This document shows, one piece after another, positions 35,071 through 45,435 of a DNA stretch of 64,000 nt. Where the stretch lies: NCBI RefSeq assembly GCF_023973825.1, contig NC_090122.1:1752630-1816629 (forward strand). Reading direction: 5' to 3'. Made by a program: the position numbers and the translations under genes. Source of the stretch: Plasmodium brasilianum. Lineage: Eukaryota > Apicomplexa > Aconoidasida > Haemosporida > Plasmodiidae. The notes beneath the pieces are model-generated. The model searched no databases, was not told where the DNA came from, and saw only the letters and a program-made list of their open reading frames with translations. Each line of letters starts with the position of its first letter. Positions within the stretch are counted from its first letter, which is position 1.

Positions 35071-35312
35071 AAATAATTTTTTTAAAATATAAAAAAAGCA
35101 AACAAAACGAATAAAACCATATTATTAAGATAATAATTTAAAGCTTTGGTCGTGCAAGTGTGAAATGTAAAAAAAGTATTCTTTATTATGTAATAAATTT
35201 TTTTAAAATATAAAAAAAGCAAACAAAACGAACAAAATCATATTATTAAGATAATAATTTAAAGCTTTGGTCGTGCAAGTGTGAAATGTAAAAAAAGTAT
35301 TCTTTATTATGT
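35071..35312. repeat. 121-bp direct tandem duplication, non-coding
   Basis: Two nearly identical 121-bp copies lie head to tail (about 35071-35191 and 35192-35312), followed by a partial third start. They share the unique-looking core aagctttggtcgtgcaagtg and differ at only a few positions (for example gaataaaacc versus gaacaaaatc). No ORF. Confidence 0.9.
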
Positions 35313-35832
35313 AATAAATTTTTTTTAAATATGATTTTTAAAAAGAAAAAAAAACAAAAAAAAATTTTGTTAAAAAAAATTTAAATCATTATTACCAAAT
35401 AAGTCCAATACAGATGAAAACAAAAAATATGTACTAATAATGTATTATTTTATAGTAGCTATTACGGACTTTTTTTCTTATATTCTTTTTTTATCCTATA
35501 TTTTATTTCATTTTAACACTATCGAAGGTAAAGAACGTATTATACCTTACATTTACACTTTTGAACCTTAAAAAATGAAGTAGCAACAAGTCAACTGTTT
35601 TTAATGTATCGTTTTTATATGATCTAATTGCTAAGGAATATGACAGCAAAATATTATGAAAAAAAAAAAGAAAAAAATTAAGAAATAGTTAAAAATGAAT
35701 AAGAATAATTTTAAAAAAATTAAAAAGAAAATCTCATAAAATGTCGATAAAAAAAAAAAAATTATGGAAAAAAGGGAAATTGTCATGAGGCAAATAATAT
35801 GAAATTTTTTTTCGCCTTATATCCTAATTCTG

Positions 35833-37841
35833 TTAGTCATCATCATCCTCATCTTCGTAATCCTCCTCTTCATCATCCTCCTCTTCATCATCCTCCTCTT
35901 CGTCATCCTCCTCTTCGTCATCCTCCTCTTCGTCATCTTCGCCATCTTCGTCATCCTCATCATCCTCATCATCCGCATCATCCTCGTCATCCACCCCCTT
36001 TTTACTGTTCTTATTTTTTAATTTTTTCTCTTTTTTCGTATTATTACTATCACTGTCATCCCCTTCATTTTCCTCTTCTTCGTCTTCCTCATCGTCTTCC
36101 TCCTCTTCCAATCCTGAAAAAGCCTTAGATATGTACATATTTTCGTTTCTCCTCCTCGGCCTTGTGCTTGAATCTATTATATTTGACGGATCAATACCAT
36201 CTAGCTCTTCTTTTAATTTAATTTTCTTCCTGTACTCGTGTATTTCTGCAGGATTTGGTAGTCTTCCATTTTCCGAACATATTTCTTTTTTTTCACAATA
36301 TGTAATTATTCGCTCTTGCAATTTCTTATTATATTCTTCTTCATCTTGTTTGTTTAAATCTTTGAAAATAGTTGGTCCTATCTTAAGATCTAAAACAATT
36401 TTTCTTAATTTCTCCTTTTTAACTGTTTGTACACTTTTTTCTTTATCATTTCCACTTGCCCTTTTTTTTTTTTTTTCTTTTTGTTTTTTTGAAATACTGT
36501 CATCATCATCACTACGTATTTTCGAATCGTTGTTACTTTTATTTTTCTTATTTTCTGTTTCCCCATCATCTTCGTCTTCCTCTTCCTGTTCCCTTTGGTC
36601 CTCTACTTTCCTTTTTCTCTTCTTTTTCAATATCTTATTATCATCGTCCGAGTTTATTTCCCTCCTTTTTTTGCCCTTTTCTTTGGTCGAGTTATAATTA
36701 ACAGTATCATTGGAGTATTCATCTTCATATTCCTTATCATTTTTTTTTATATTTTTTTCGGATTCCTTCTTTTTTATATCCTCAACGTTATATGTATTTT
36801 CTGTCTTCTTGGTCTTCTCTCTCTTATCTGATACTTCATCAGTAGTTTCTTCCTCCTTCTGTTCGTTATATAATTTTAAAAGTTTCTCTTTTAAAATATT
36901 CTTAAGTAAATCCTTCTTTTCCTTATTTTCCGAAAAATATGATTCATCTACATTTAAATGATCAGCTACATCTTTTCTTACACTCTTTATTGTTACTAAG
37001 TTCAAATCCTTCTCAGGTAATATTTTATCAAGTATGTTTTCTATTTTTGATACTTCAGTTTCAGCATCTACGAAAAATGATTACCGTGCATATATGTGTA
37101 TATTTTTATATTAGTTTTATAATGTATATAAATGGAAGAGGGGGTTGGGGTGGGTGAACAGTGTATATATAAATGATGGTAATATAAAGGTAAGTACACA
37201 ACGGAAGATGCGTGCGCAATAATGTCAACATAACGATGCGCAAACAAATGCCCACAGCAAGTTTTTAATTGCTGAACTTTTTCCCCCCTATTAATAAGTT
37301 TTGTTCCTTTTGTTTTTAGTTTTGTTTATCCTTTTATTTTTTTTGTTTATTATTTCATTTATTATTTCATTTATTATTTCATTTATTATTTATTATTTAA
37401 TATTTTATTTAATTTATTATTTTATATATTATTTTATATATTATTTTATATATTATTTTCTTTCATTTCATTATCTTTACTTTCTTTCTTTTTTCCATCC
37501 CTCCCCCCGTAGAACTACCATACAATGTGCTATTTTGCCCGAATAGCGCAAAGAAAAATATCAGAGTAAAAATAGCATTATAATAATTACTTCATTATAT
37601 AAACAAATATAAAATAGTTCAATATTTAAATTATGCAAGTTACGCAAAAGAAATGTGTGTACTCATCTTTTACAGTTAGCATTGTACTGGTATGTATATA
37701 CGTTGAAATAAAGACATAAGTATAAACATATACATATACGTTTATGTATGTACATATACATATATATATACATATTCGTACGTATGTGAGTACACTCATA
37801 GCCCCATATACGTATATATGCATGTCTGTCTGCTTACCCAT
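35833..37841 (-). CDS. HIRIP3/CHZ-type histone chaperone
   Basis: Main exon 37067-35833, preceded by a proposed 4-nt first exon 37841-37838 (ATGG) across a 770-nt intron. This gives 412 aa starting MDAETEVSKIENILDKILPE. Seen: an N-terminal DEK-C-like helical domain (TIKSVRKDVADHLNVDESYF ... LLKNILKEKLLKLYNE); a charged nuclear-type middle; a helical region RKIVLDLKIGPTIFKDLNK; then the diagnostic CHZ motif LKEELDGIDPSNIIDSSTRP followed by RRRN, matching human HIRIP3 'VASLDVANIISGSGRPRRR'; and a long Asp/Glu tail with EEDD repeats. Family role: H2A.Z/H2A-H2B chaperoning in the nucleus. The 4-nt exon is inferred from phase agreement and a GTAAGC donor. Without it, no in-frame ATG was found before the acceptor at 37068. 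Confidence 0.8.
35855..35995 (-). repeat. 12-nt/15-nt acidic coding repeat at the HIRIP3-like C-terminus
   Basis: Tandem GA-rich units on the coding strand encode EEDD and DEDD runs. Histone chaperones commonly have such acidic tails that contact basic histones, so the expansion is in a functionally suitable place. Confidence 0.8.
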
Positions 37842-39765
37842 AAGTAAAATAATGTAAGTCTCCCAATGTTGTATAAAAATAAATTTATCTTGCGATTCAG
37901 ATAAGTAATAAAGTTATATACTAAAATCAGTATTAGTTAATGGCCTAAAATGTGGAAGCGGATGTAGGGAAATTATAGAATACTTTCATTACCATACTAC
38001 TACTACTATTACTACTATTACTACTATTACTACTACTACTAATAATAATAATTGTAATAATAAAAGTATTAGTGATATACCCTTCTAGCGTGTGCAAAAT
38101 TGAACTTTGTTTATTATTTCTTTTACTGTACTGTACTTAAAAAAAATAAATCGGGCTCCATATAAATATTATATATCTAAATATAATATATATATATATA
38201 TATATATATTACATATAAAATTATATTACATTTACAATTATATTATGTATGTTATTATATTATGTATGTTATTATATTATGTATATAACTATCTTAGGTA
38301 CATAAATAAACGCAAATAAAGGCATTAAAGGCCAACAACGAAACCAAAAAAAAAAAAAGAAAAAAAAAAAGGAATAATAAGGAATAAGCAAACTGAAAAA
38401 AGAAATACGAAAAATTTGCGGATTTAGATTTATTTAACAGTACTACAAATGCTGACAATTTCTGCAAATTTATTAATTTTAAAATGTTAAAACGATGTTA
38501 AATTAATAATATGGAAAAGAAAATTTTTTTTTTTTTTGTTTTATAATTATTACTATTATTATTATCACTGTTACAGGAATGTTAGTAATATTTTAACTAT
38601 TAAAATTTTGTTTGAATATTTTGGAAGAAATGTGCCACATTTATTATATTTACAAAAATGAATATTTCATTTTTAATTTTATAATATATAAATGTGGATG
38701 CGTACAAACAAAAATGAGTAATAATATAGCGTAACGCATATTATAACATACATGCATGTACATAAATATACATATAGTATATATATATGTATATGTACAT
38801 GTATATACATATGAGTATGTATATCCTTATTTTTATGAATTTTAGTTTGTGTAATCTTTTTTCCTACCACAATTTAATCGTGGTTTATTCATTTTAATTA
38901 TTTATTTATGCATTTTCTTCCTAATCATGTTTTTTAAACTTTATGGTTCTTATATACTTTGCTGCATTTAATTTTACCCTCAATTTTGCCTTTACTGTTA
39001 TAACATGCATTTACGTACATTTACAAACTCTACGCACGTTTACATGTATGTGCATACATATGTATACTTCCGTACTTGCTTATAACTGTCTTTACGCGTT
39101 TCCGCTTCATCGGGAGTATTTTTAATTATCCATATATTTAATTATCCATATATTTAATTATCCATATATTTAATTATCCATATATTTAATTATCCATGTA
39201 TTTAATTATCCATATATTTAATTATCCATGTATTTAATTATCCATATATTTAATTATCCATATATTTAATTATCCATATATTTAATTATCCATATATTTA
39301 ATTATCCATATATTTAATTATCCATATATTTAATTATCCATATATTTAATTATCTATATATATATTTATGTGCATATTTATATATTCGTGTATTTATATA
39401 TGTATATATTTATTTATTAATTTCAATATTATTTTTTTTTTTTTTTACCAGTTCATTTTATTACACTATCATTGAATATTGAATCGCCTTTTTTTTCCAT
39501 TTATTTTCTACTATTTTTCAATTTTTTTTCTAATTTTATTTTTGAATTAATTTTCTTTTTTTTTTTTCTTTTTTTTAATTTAAAAAAGTGGTAGTCTTGT
39601 AATTATAATAAGGTTAAAGTAAATTAAAGAATGGAAGTGAAGATATATATTGTGTACCCACAAAAATGAAATATGCGAAATATTTGAGAAGAAATAAAAT
39701 TAAATCTTCTTTTTTTTTTTTTTTTTATCCATTCTATAAAATTGAAAAAAAAAGTAGCTGAACAA
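37842..39765. other. intergenic region upstream of the HIRIP3-like gene
   Basis: Contains a 9-nt ctactatta-type repeat (about 38000-38040), TA microsatellites, a TATGTATGTTATTATAT-like repeat (about 38240-38285), T runs near 38527-38538 and the 16-nt array listed next. A minus-strand frame at 38870 starts MVGKKITQTKIHKNK but soon becomes His/Tyr/Ile repeat noise. No supported gene. Confidence 0.6.
39124..39358. repeat. 16-nt tandem repeat (aattatccatatattt)
   Basis: About fifteen copies of a 16-nt unit with rare a/g variants (ccatgtattt). Stops occur in all frames, so it opens no ORF. Confidence 0.93.
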
Positions 39766-39987
39766 TCATAAAGCTGTAAAAATTTTTGAAATATTTAAGA
39801 AAGGGTTTTTAATAAAAGGAATGGTATAACCATTTTTCCCAAAGTTGGATGCGTTGGACCTGCTGGGGTGCATGCGTGTACATACGAACATATACACACA
39901 TACGTACATACATGTAAACCTCCCTCCCATAAGCGATATTTGCTTTTTATTCATTAAGTTTTTGCTATCACTTTGGGAACAGAACAT
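39766..39987 (-). CDS. candidate small protein (53 or 73 aa), unknown function
   Basis: Continuous frame of 73 codons beginning MFCSQSDSKNLMNKKQISLM and ending FGKNGYTIPFIKNPFLNISK then IFTAL. The middle (39860-39919) is a Tyr/Val/Cys stretch from a tacatacg-type repeat. It is bounded by GTTTAC and CAG and is exactly 60 nt, so it can be read through or spliced out (53 aa) without changing frame. The two ends look like protein and the middle does not. 60 nt would be short for an intron here. No family recognised. Confidence 0.4.
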   Translation of the reverse strand: MFCSQSDSKNLMNKKQISLMGGRFTCMYVCVYMFVCTRMHPSRSNASNFGKNGYTIPFIKNPFLNISKIFTAL

Positions 39988-41198
39988 TTAACTAAAAAAA
40001 AATATATAATTAACCCTTTACGATGAAAAAAGGAAAAATGAATGTTTTATTTAATTATAACTTCAATTTTAATTTTAATTTTATCTTATTTATTTTTTTT
40101 TTTCAGAGCATAATGTCATACTTATTAATGCTCTACAAATCGGCATACTTTGTTTTTCATATGGTGTTAATCAGTATAATCAGTATAACTGATAGATTTT
40201 TTTTTTTTTCGTTTTTAACGTAGCAAAAAATTGATAAGAAAAAGAAAAAGAAAAAAATAAATAAATAAATAAAATGAAATGTAATAAAATATAATAAGAT
40301 ACAATAAGATACAATAAGATACAATAAGATACAATAAGATACAATAAGATACAATAAGATACAGTAAGATACAATAAGATACAATAAGATACAATAAGAT
40401 ACAATAAGATACAATAAGATACAATAAGATACAATAAGATACAATAAGATACAATATAATGCAATAAAATATTATAAAATAAGAGCCGTTAAAAAATTTT
40501 TATTTACGTGTGCGTTAGTAATGCACGTTTGGATTAAGCGTGTCTGTATGTACAAGAGATTAGTCAGCTTATAGCAAATAGTAATGAATGATTTAAAGCT
40601 CCTTCTTTAAATTCGTCAACATATACATACAAATGCACACATAAAGACGCTACACGTATACATACGTATGTATATACTTATATTTGTAGGAACAAAATTA
40701 CAAGCTTCTCTGCTTTAAGCATATAGTAAAACAGTATCCTACCACTGATATATTCATAAAAATATATGCATAATACGAAAAAAAAAAAAAAAAAAAAATT
40801 CTCACAAATATTTAATACTGCCAATCGTAAGAGCAATCTTTAAATATTATCCTTGTGTGTACATTTGTTTATACAAGTGTAAATTGTATATTATATATTG
40901 TATAATGAACATATGTCTTGTTAAAGCCTTTGAACATGATGAACGAATTACCTTAAAAGTCATACAAAAAGGAACAGGAATAAACTGAACTGGATACGAG
41001 CTGCATTTTATTTCATGTATCATTTTGTATAACTCCTTTCATATAATTCGAAAATTATTGAATTGTTAGTAATCCTCAATAGACGTTCATTGTTTTATTT
41101 TTTACATATTTTTTTTTTTTTTACATAATCTTGATCCTACTATATTTCCTATTATATTTACGTATATATGGCCAATTGGATTAAAAAAAAAAAAGTGC
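39988..41198. other. intergenic region upstream of the XRCC2-like gene
   Basis: Holds the 10-nt array listed next, TA-rich sequence and A/T runs. A 28-codon ATG frame at 40905-40988 on the + strand (MNICLVKAFEHDERITLKVI then QKGTGIN) reads like protein. It could be an upstream ORF of the XRCC2-like mRNA or an isolated exon; no splice partner was found. Confidence 0.5.
40283..40455. repeat. 10-nt tandem repeat (acaataagat)
   Basis: About seventeen copies of a 10-nt unit, almost perfect, with one acagtaagat variant. Read on the minus strand all three frames stay open (SYCILLYLIV), an artefact. Confidence 0.93.
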
Positions 41199-42353
41199 AT
41201 GGCAAATAAGGGTGGAGAAGGTATCAACATAGACTGCACATGTTTAGATCTATTTGAAGAGCCTACGAAAACCTACTATTTTTATGACTGTGCTATATTA
41301 AAAAAATGCATACAAAATGGGGCCTTAAAAGAGTCTGAGAGTGTGTGTATATATGGAAAAGAAAATTGCGGTAAGACTTTACTTCTAACAGAAATAGTAG
41401 CTGATCTTACGGCTGTAAAAGAGCTTAAAGGAATGAATTCTAAAGTTGTTTTTTTAGACTGTGACTTAAGTTTTAACTATAAAAATTATGAAAACATGAT
41501 ATATAATAAATTCGATAAGTACATAAGTAATAGCTATAAAAGGAATGACCACACGAGTAATAGCTACGTAAGTAATAACCGCATGAGTAATAACCCTAAC
41601 GTGAATATTATTAACACGAATAATAAACTTAAAAAGGAAAATTTAAAAAAAATATATTTAGAAAAATCTTTTTCGAATATTTATTATATGCCCATATTTA
41701 ACCCAGGTCATCTTTTAGTTATTTTGAACACACTGAAAATTTTATTAGAAAAAAAGGTATTTATTGAAGCATTATTTTTTGATTCCTTATCTTTTTGGAA
41801 TTTCTGTAAATATGATAAAATAAATTTCTTTTCAGATAAGAATTATGTGAAAAGAAACTCTTTCGAGTTATTGGATTATGTTTTTACTCTTATTTTAAAT
41901 TTAAAAAAAAAGTATAAATTTTTATTTTTTTACACAAAATTATGTAATGAAGACAGATTTATAGAATATATCATCAACTTGTCTATTAACGAAAAACATG
42001 GGGAACAAATAAAGAATGTCGAAAAAAAGCAAGAAAAACAAGTAGCTGGTGAAAAAGTAAATACATTAAAACAAGTATTTTTTTTAATACCACATAATTT
42101 TAATGATATATTAAAAACACATATATTTTTGAAAAAAGATTTTGCAACGAATAATTATTTAATGGAAAAACCTTTTTTTATTTTTTTAATACCAAATGAA
42201 AAGAAGCAATTCACACACATCAACAAGAATAGTAATTTTACAAATTTGAATTTTTTATTATGTTTATCATCTGAAATGAAAGACAAAGATAAAGATTCCT
42301 ATTCCAAGTTTTTTTTTATGATAACTAATTCACACACGATTGTCCCTTTGTAA
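41199..42353 (+). CDS. XRCC2-like RAD51 paralogue
   Basis: Single exon, 384 aa. Seen: Walker A GKENCGKT at residues 53-60 in the context ESVCIYGKENCGKTLLL (human XRCC2: DILEFHGPEGTGKTEMLY); VVFLDCDLSFNY, matching VLFIDTDYHFD; IYYMPIFNPGHLLVILNTL, matching the XRCC2 segment before its Walker B; IEALFFDSLSFWNF as Walker B (human LLILDSLSAFYW); YKFLFFYTK; and a C-terminal SKFFFMITNSHTIVPL aligning with KKHFFIIGESGVEFC. RAD51 paralogues assist RAD51 filament assembly in homologous recombination. An Asn/Ser-rich insert follows the first ATPase strand (about residues 108-147), and a Lys/Glu-rich insert lies near 266-290. Which paralogue it truly is should be settled by phylogeny. Confidence 0.82.
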   Translation: MANKGGEGINIDCTCLDLFEEPTKTYYFYDCAILKKCIQNGALKESESVCIYGKENCGKTLLLTEIVADLTAVKELKGMNSKVVFLDCDLSFNYKNYENMIYNKFDKYISNSYKRNDHTSNSYVSNNRMSNNPNVNIINTNNKLKKENLKKIYLEKSFSNIYYMPIFNPGHLLVILNTLKILLEKKVFIEALFFDSLSFWNFCKYDKINFFSDKNYVKRNSFELLDYVFTLILNLKKKYKFLFFYTKLCNEDRFIEYIINLSINEKHGEQIKNVEKKQEKQVAGEKVNTLKQVFFLIPHNFNDILKTHIFLKKDFATNNYLMEKPFFIFLIPNEKKQFTHINKNSNFTNLNFLLCLSSEMKDKDKDSYSKFFFMITNSHTIVPL

Positions 42354-42810
42354 AAGGGGAAAACGAAAAAAATGAAAATAAAAAGGACAGACTAGTCAGA
42401 GTTACATGGGCTCGAAAAGAATTTTTCACATCTGGAGGTACTGGAACATAGAAATACCGTTTAATGCTAATAAAAGAGGCGCATCAAAAGTGTCAGTAAA
42501 AAATTATGTATATGTACATGTTAATTAACTGGACTCTTTTTTGCTGTTTTATTTATTCATAAATCCGAATTTGAAGGTACAGTAGTATAGCTACACATTT
42601 ATTTTTGAATTGTATATTTTACAGAAAATAAAATTTGTAATTCTTGATAAAAATTTAACATGTTTTTGGATAGACAAATTAATCGTTTATGAGAACAGTA
42701 ATAAACGTAGAAGAAAAAAAAAAAAAAATGAATTCTACAATTTTTTAGGTCAAAAGATGTGTTTGTAATGCTTAATTTTTTCTCGAAAATTACTCTTCAC
42801 TAATAAATAA

Positions 42811-42852
<42 letters not shown>

Positions 42853-43223
42853 TTATATATGTGTATATGTGTGCATATTAAATAGTTGTCATTATATTTT
42901 CCCTACCACAATAGTTAAGCTAACCTTCAATGGGTATTATATAACATTTGTATGGTTTATTCATTAGACGCATGTTGTATATCACAATTTATGTTGTTTG
43001 AAAAAACTAATGAAATGATTTTCCTTCATTATTCATATGCACTTATTTTGCACACAAAAATAAAATTGTTCATCTGCTGTATTCTTTTGGTACGTATCAT
43101 ACAAATAAAAAAAAAAAAAAAAGCGTAAATACAGTCAATTCCTTCAACGAAGTAGAATAATGCGTAAAACTTTGTAGTAGTAAACTTCGGCGGTACATGA
43201 ACAATATCGTGTAAACGAAATGT

Positions 43224-43265
<42 letters not shown>

Positions 43266-44644
43266 GTGTATAAATATATATATATACATATACATAAATG
43301 TATGTATATATTTAAAGACAAAATACAAAAATATGCGTAAATTATGGGTATTCTGCCAATGTATTTTTTCCTTATTCCATAAAAAGTTAGGAGGAATATC
43401 AACTAAGATATTTGAAATAACTTTTCTAAAAAGATGAAAAAAAGCGTATTTCAAAGTAGCACACCATTTTCTGCAATTCACATACATGCATACATACGCA
43501 TACATGTATATATATGTATGTATATGTATTCGAAAGATAAGATCTACATACATTAAAAGGAAAAAATTGTAAGAATTAATAGAATTACTGCAAAATATTT
43601 ACAGACTATTGCACGATACATACAAGGCGGTTTGTTATTTTTATTATTTTATGTATATATTTTTTTTTATTTTACTTTATTTTGCTTTATTTTGTTTTTT
43701 TTGTCTTTTATTTTTTTTGGTTTTCATTTTCACCTTTGTATTCATTTTGGGTGTTCATAATTCATTAAATATATATATATACATATTAGTGAAAACTAGG
43801 TGCACGACGTTTTATATAATATTTGTTTTCTTTTTATTATTTTTTTTTTTTTTTTAAATAAGATATTAAACATAGAACAATATAGGATTTAAGTATTAAA
43901 CGTTTTTTTTTTTTGTGTTTCACAACATTAACAGGGTTATGCAATTTCTTGCAAAAGTATTATACATACACTTATACTTTTATTGCGCAATTTATTAATT
44001 TTTCTTTCTTTTCTTCGTAGAATTCTTAATTTATAGATATAGTAAAGTATTTCTTAACTTTTTTTTATTGCAATATCAACCTTGATGTTCAGAAAAAATA
44101 TTTGATTTTTCACGATTACAACCTTGTTCAGAAAAAATATTTGATTTTTCACGATTACAACCTTGTTGTTCAGAAAAAAAAATTAATTTTTTATCTTTAC
44201 AACTGTAATGTTCAGAAAAAAAAATTAATTTTTTATCTTTACAACTGTAATGTTCAGAAAAAATCTTCGGTTTTTTTTTTTTTATGGTATAAAAATACTG
44301 GGAACAAATTTTTATTTTTATTCTATTTTCTTTTCTACCAAATATGCTGCGTTAATATATACATACATATATATGTATATATATGTCTTTTTTTTTTTTT
44401 TTTTTCGCTCTAAAAAATGTAGCGTTCATATTTTTATTATTTAATATTTTTTTTTGCTGACCACATGATCGTAGCGTTCATACATTTTTTTTATTTTATT
44501 TAATTTTATTAAAATTTATTGTTTTATTTTTATTTTTTTATAGCAATTAAATTTGTTATTCTTACCCATATTTTATAAAAAAAAGAACACCCGTTTTTCT
44601 TTTCTTTAATTTGTAAATAAATTACAACTTGTTTTAACGAAAAA
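42354..44644. other. intergenic region, simple repeats and one short ORF
   Basis: A 41-codon + strand frame at 42406-42528 (MGSKRIFHIWRYWNIEIPFN then ANKRGASK...) lies just after the XRCC2-like stop and looks protein-like, but overlaps its likely 3' UTR and has no known family. The remainder holds TA microsatellites (42810-42845, 43226-43255) and an imperfect roughly 39-nt repeat (about 44088-44265, gttcagaaaaaa...gattacaac units), which is open on the + strand as an artefact. Confidence 0.5.
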
Positions 44645-45435
44645 ATGGAATCTTCGGAGATACAACATTTAAAATCTACACAAAATAATGGAAAGGAACA
44701 AAATATGTGTCAACAAGATGGGCATATAACTTCATTACAAGACAGTTATAACGAATCTGCAAATACTACAGGAAAAACGAATCCTTTAGAGGGATACTAT
44801 ACAGTAACACATGAAGATGACAAATCGATGGATGCAAATAATATACCATATATAATACCCGATATGACCGAATCTGGAATGCCCATAGATCCAACAACTA
44901 TGCAAGCAGCTGCAGCTATAAATCAAAGTTTAATGTATCAAAATCATGGACTCCCCGCAGATTACCCCGTAATACTTTATTTAAAATAAATACGAATATG
45001 CGAGTATTTACTATATCTTTTTTTCTATTCCTCCTACACTGATTTTTTCTTCTTGTTTTTGTTATTGTTGTTCTTTGAAAAAGTATGTTCATTTATGGCG
45101 TACATTAATGTAGGAATGTGCCCACATACATATACATACGCATGGGTTTACACGTGCACATCTTTGTGCTTATGTATACACACAAATCCTTAACTATGCC
45201 ATCTTTTTTTTCTTTATCGCCTTTTCCCATTTTATAACAGTATCAAATGTTTAACGGAATGAACGGAATGAACGGAATGAATGGAATATATGGGGGAATT
45301 CCTCAGTATTATGGGGGAATGAATGTACCGATGAATCCCTATTATGACCCTTATGGAATTATAAATCCTTTATCTTGTGCTTCCCAAAATTTAGAGAAAG
45401 CCAAAAAAAGAAGCAAAAAATTTTACTGCTGTTGA
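44645..45435 (+). CDS. small Asn/Gly/Tyr-rich protein with C-terminal Cys-Cys, unknown function
   Basis: Two exons, 44645-44968 and 45241-45435 (donor CCC|GTAATA, acceptor TTTATAACAG, phase 0), give 172 aa. The N-terminal half is polar; the middle has PYIIPDMTESGMPIDPTTMQ and an Ala run. Exon 2 encodes a Gly/Asn/Met repeat (NGMNGMNGMNGIYG), Tyr/Pro-rich text (QYYGGMNVPMNPYYDPYG) and a basic end KAKKRSKKFYCC. There is no signal peptide or membrane helix. Two terminal cysteines after a polybasic stretch are the kind of C-terminus that is palmitoylated or geranylgeranylated to hold a protein on a membrane, so peripheral membrane attachment is an inference. I do not recognise the family. Confidence 0.8.

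Larger units (their letters stand above)
33754..35832. other. intergenic region with minisatellite and a 121-bp duplication
   Basis: Tandem same-strand genes flank this region. It holds TA microsatellite at about 33758-33800, the 15-nt array and the 121-bp duplication listed next, and many A runs. I see no supported gene; the long minus-strand frames at 34223-34687 are the 15-nt array read in two frames. Confidence 0.65.

Noticed and set aside
39124..39358. Regular spaced repeats considered as a CRISPR array
   Set aside because: Units are directly adjacent with no unique spacers, short (16 nt), and the genome is eukaryotic; same applies to all other arrays here.
40157..40464. Three minus frames SYCILLYLIV
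   Set aside because: 10-nt repeat artefact, same peptide in three frames.
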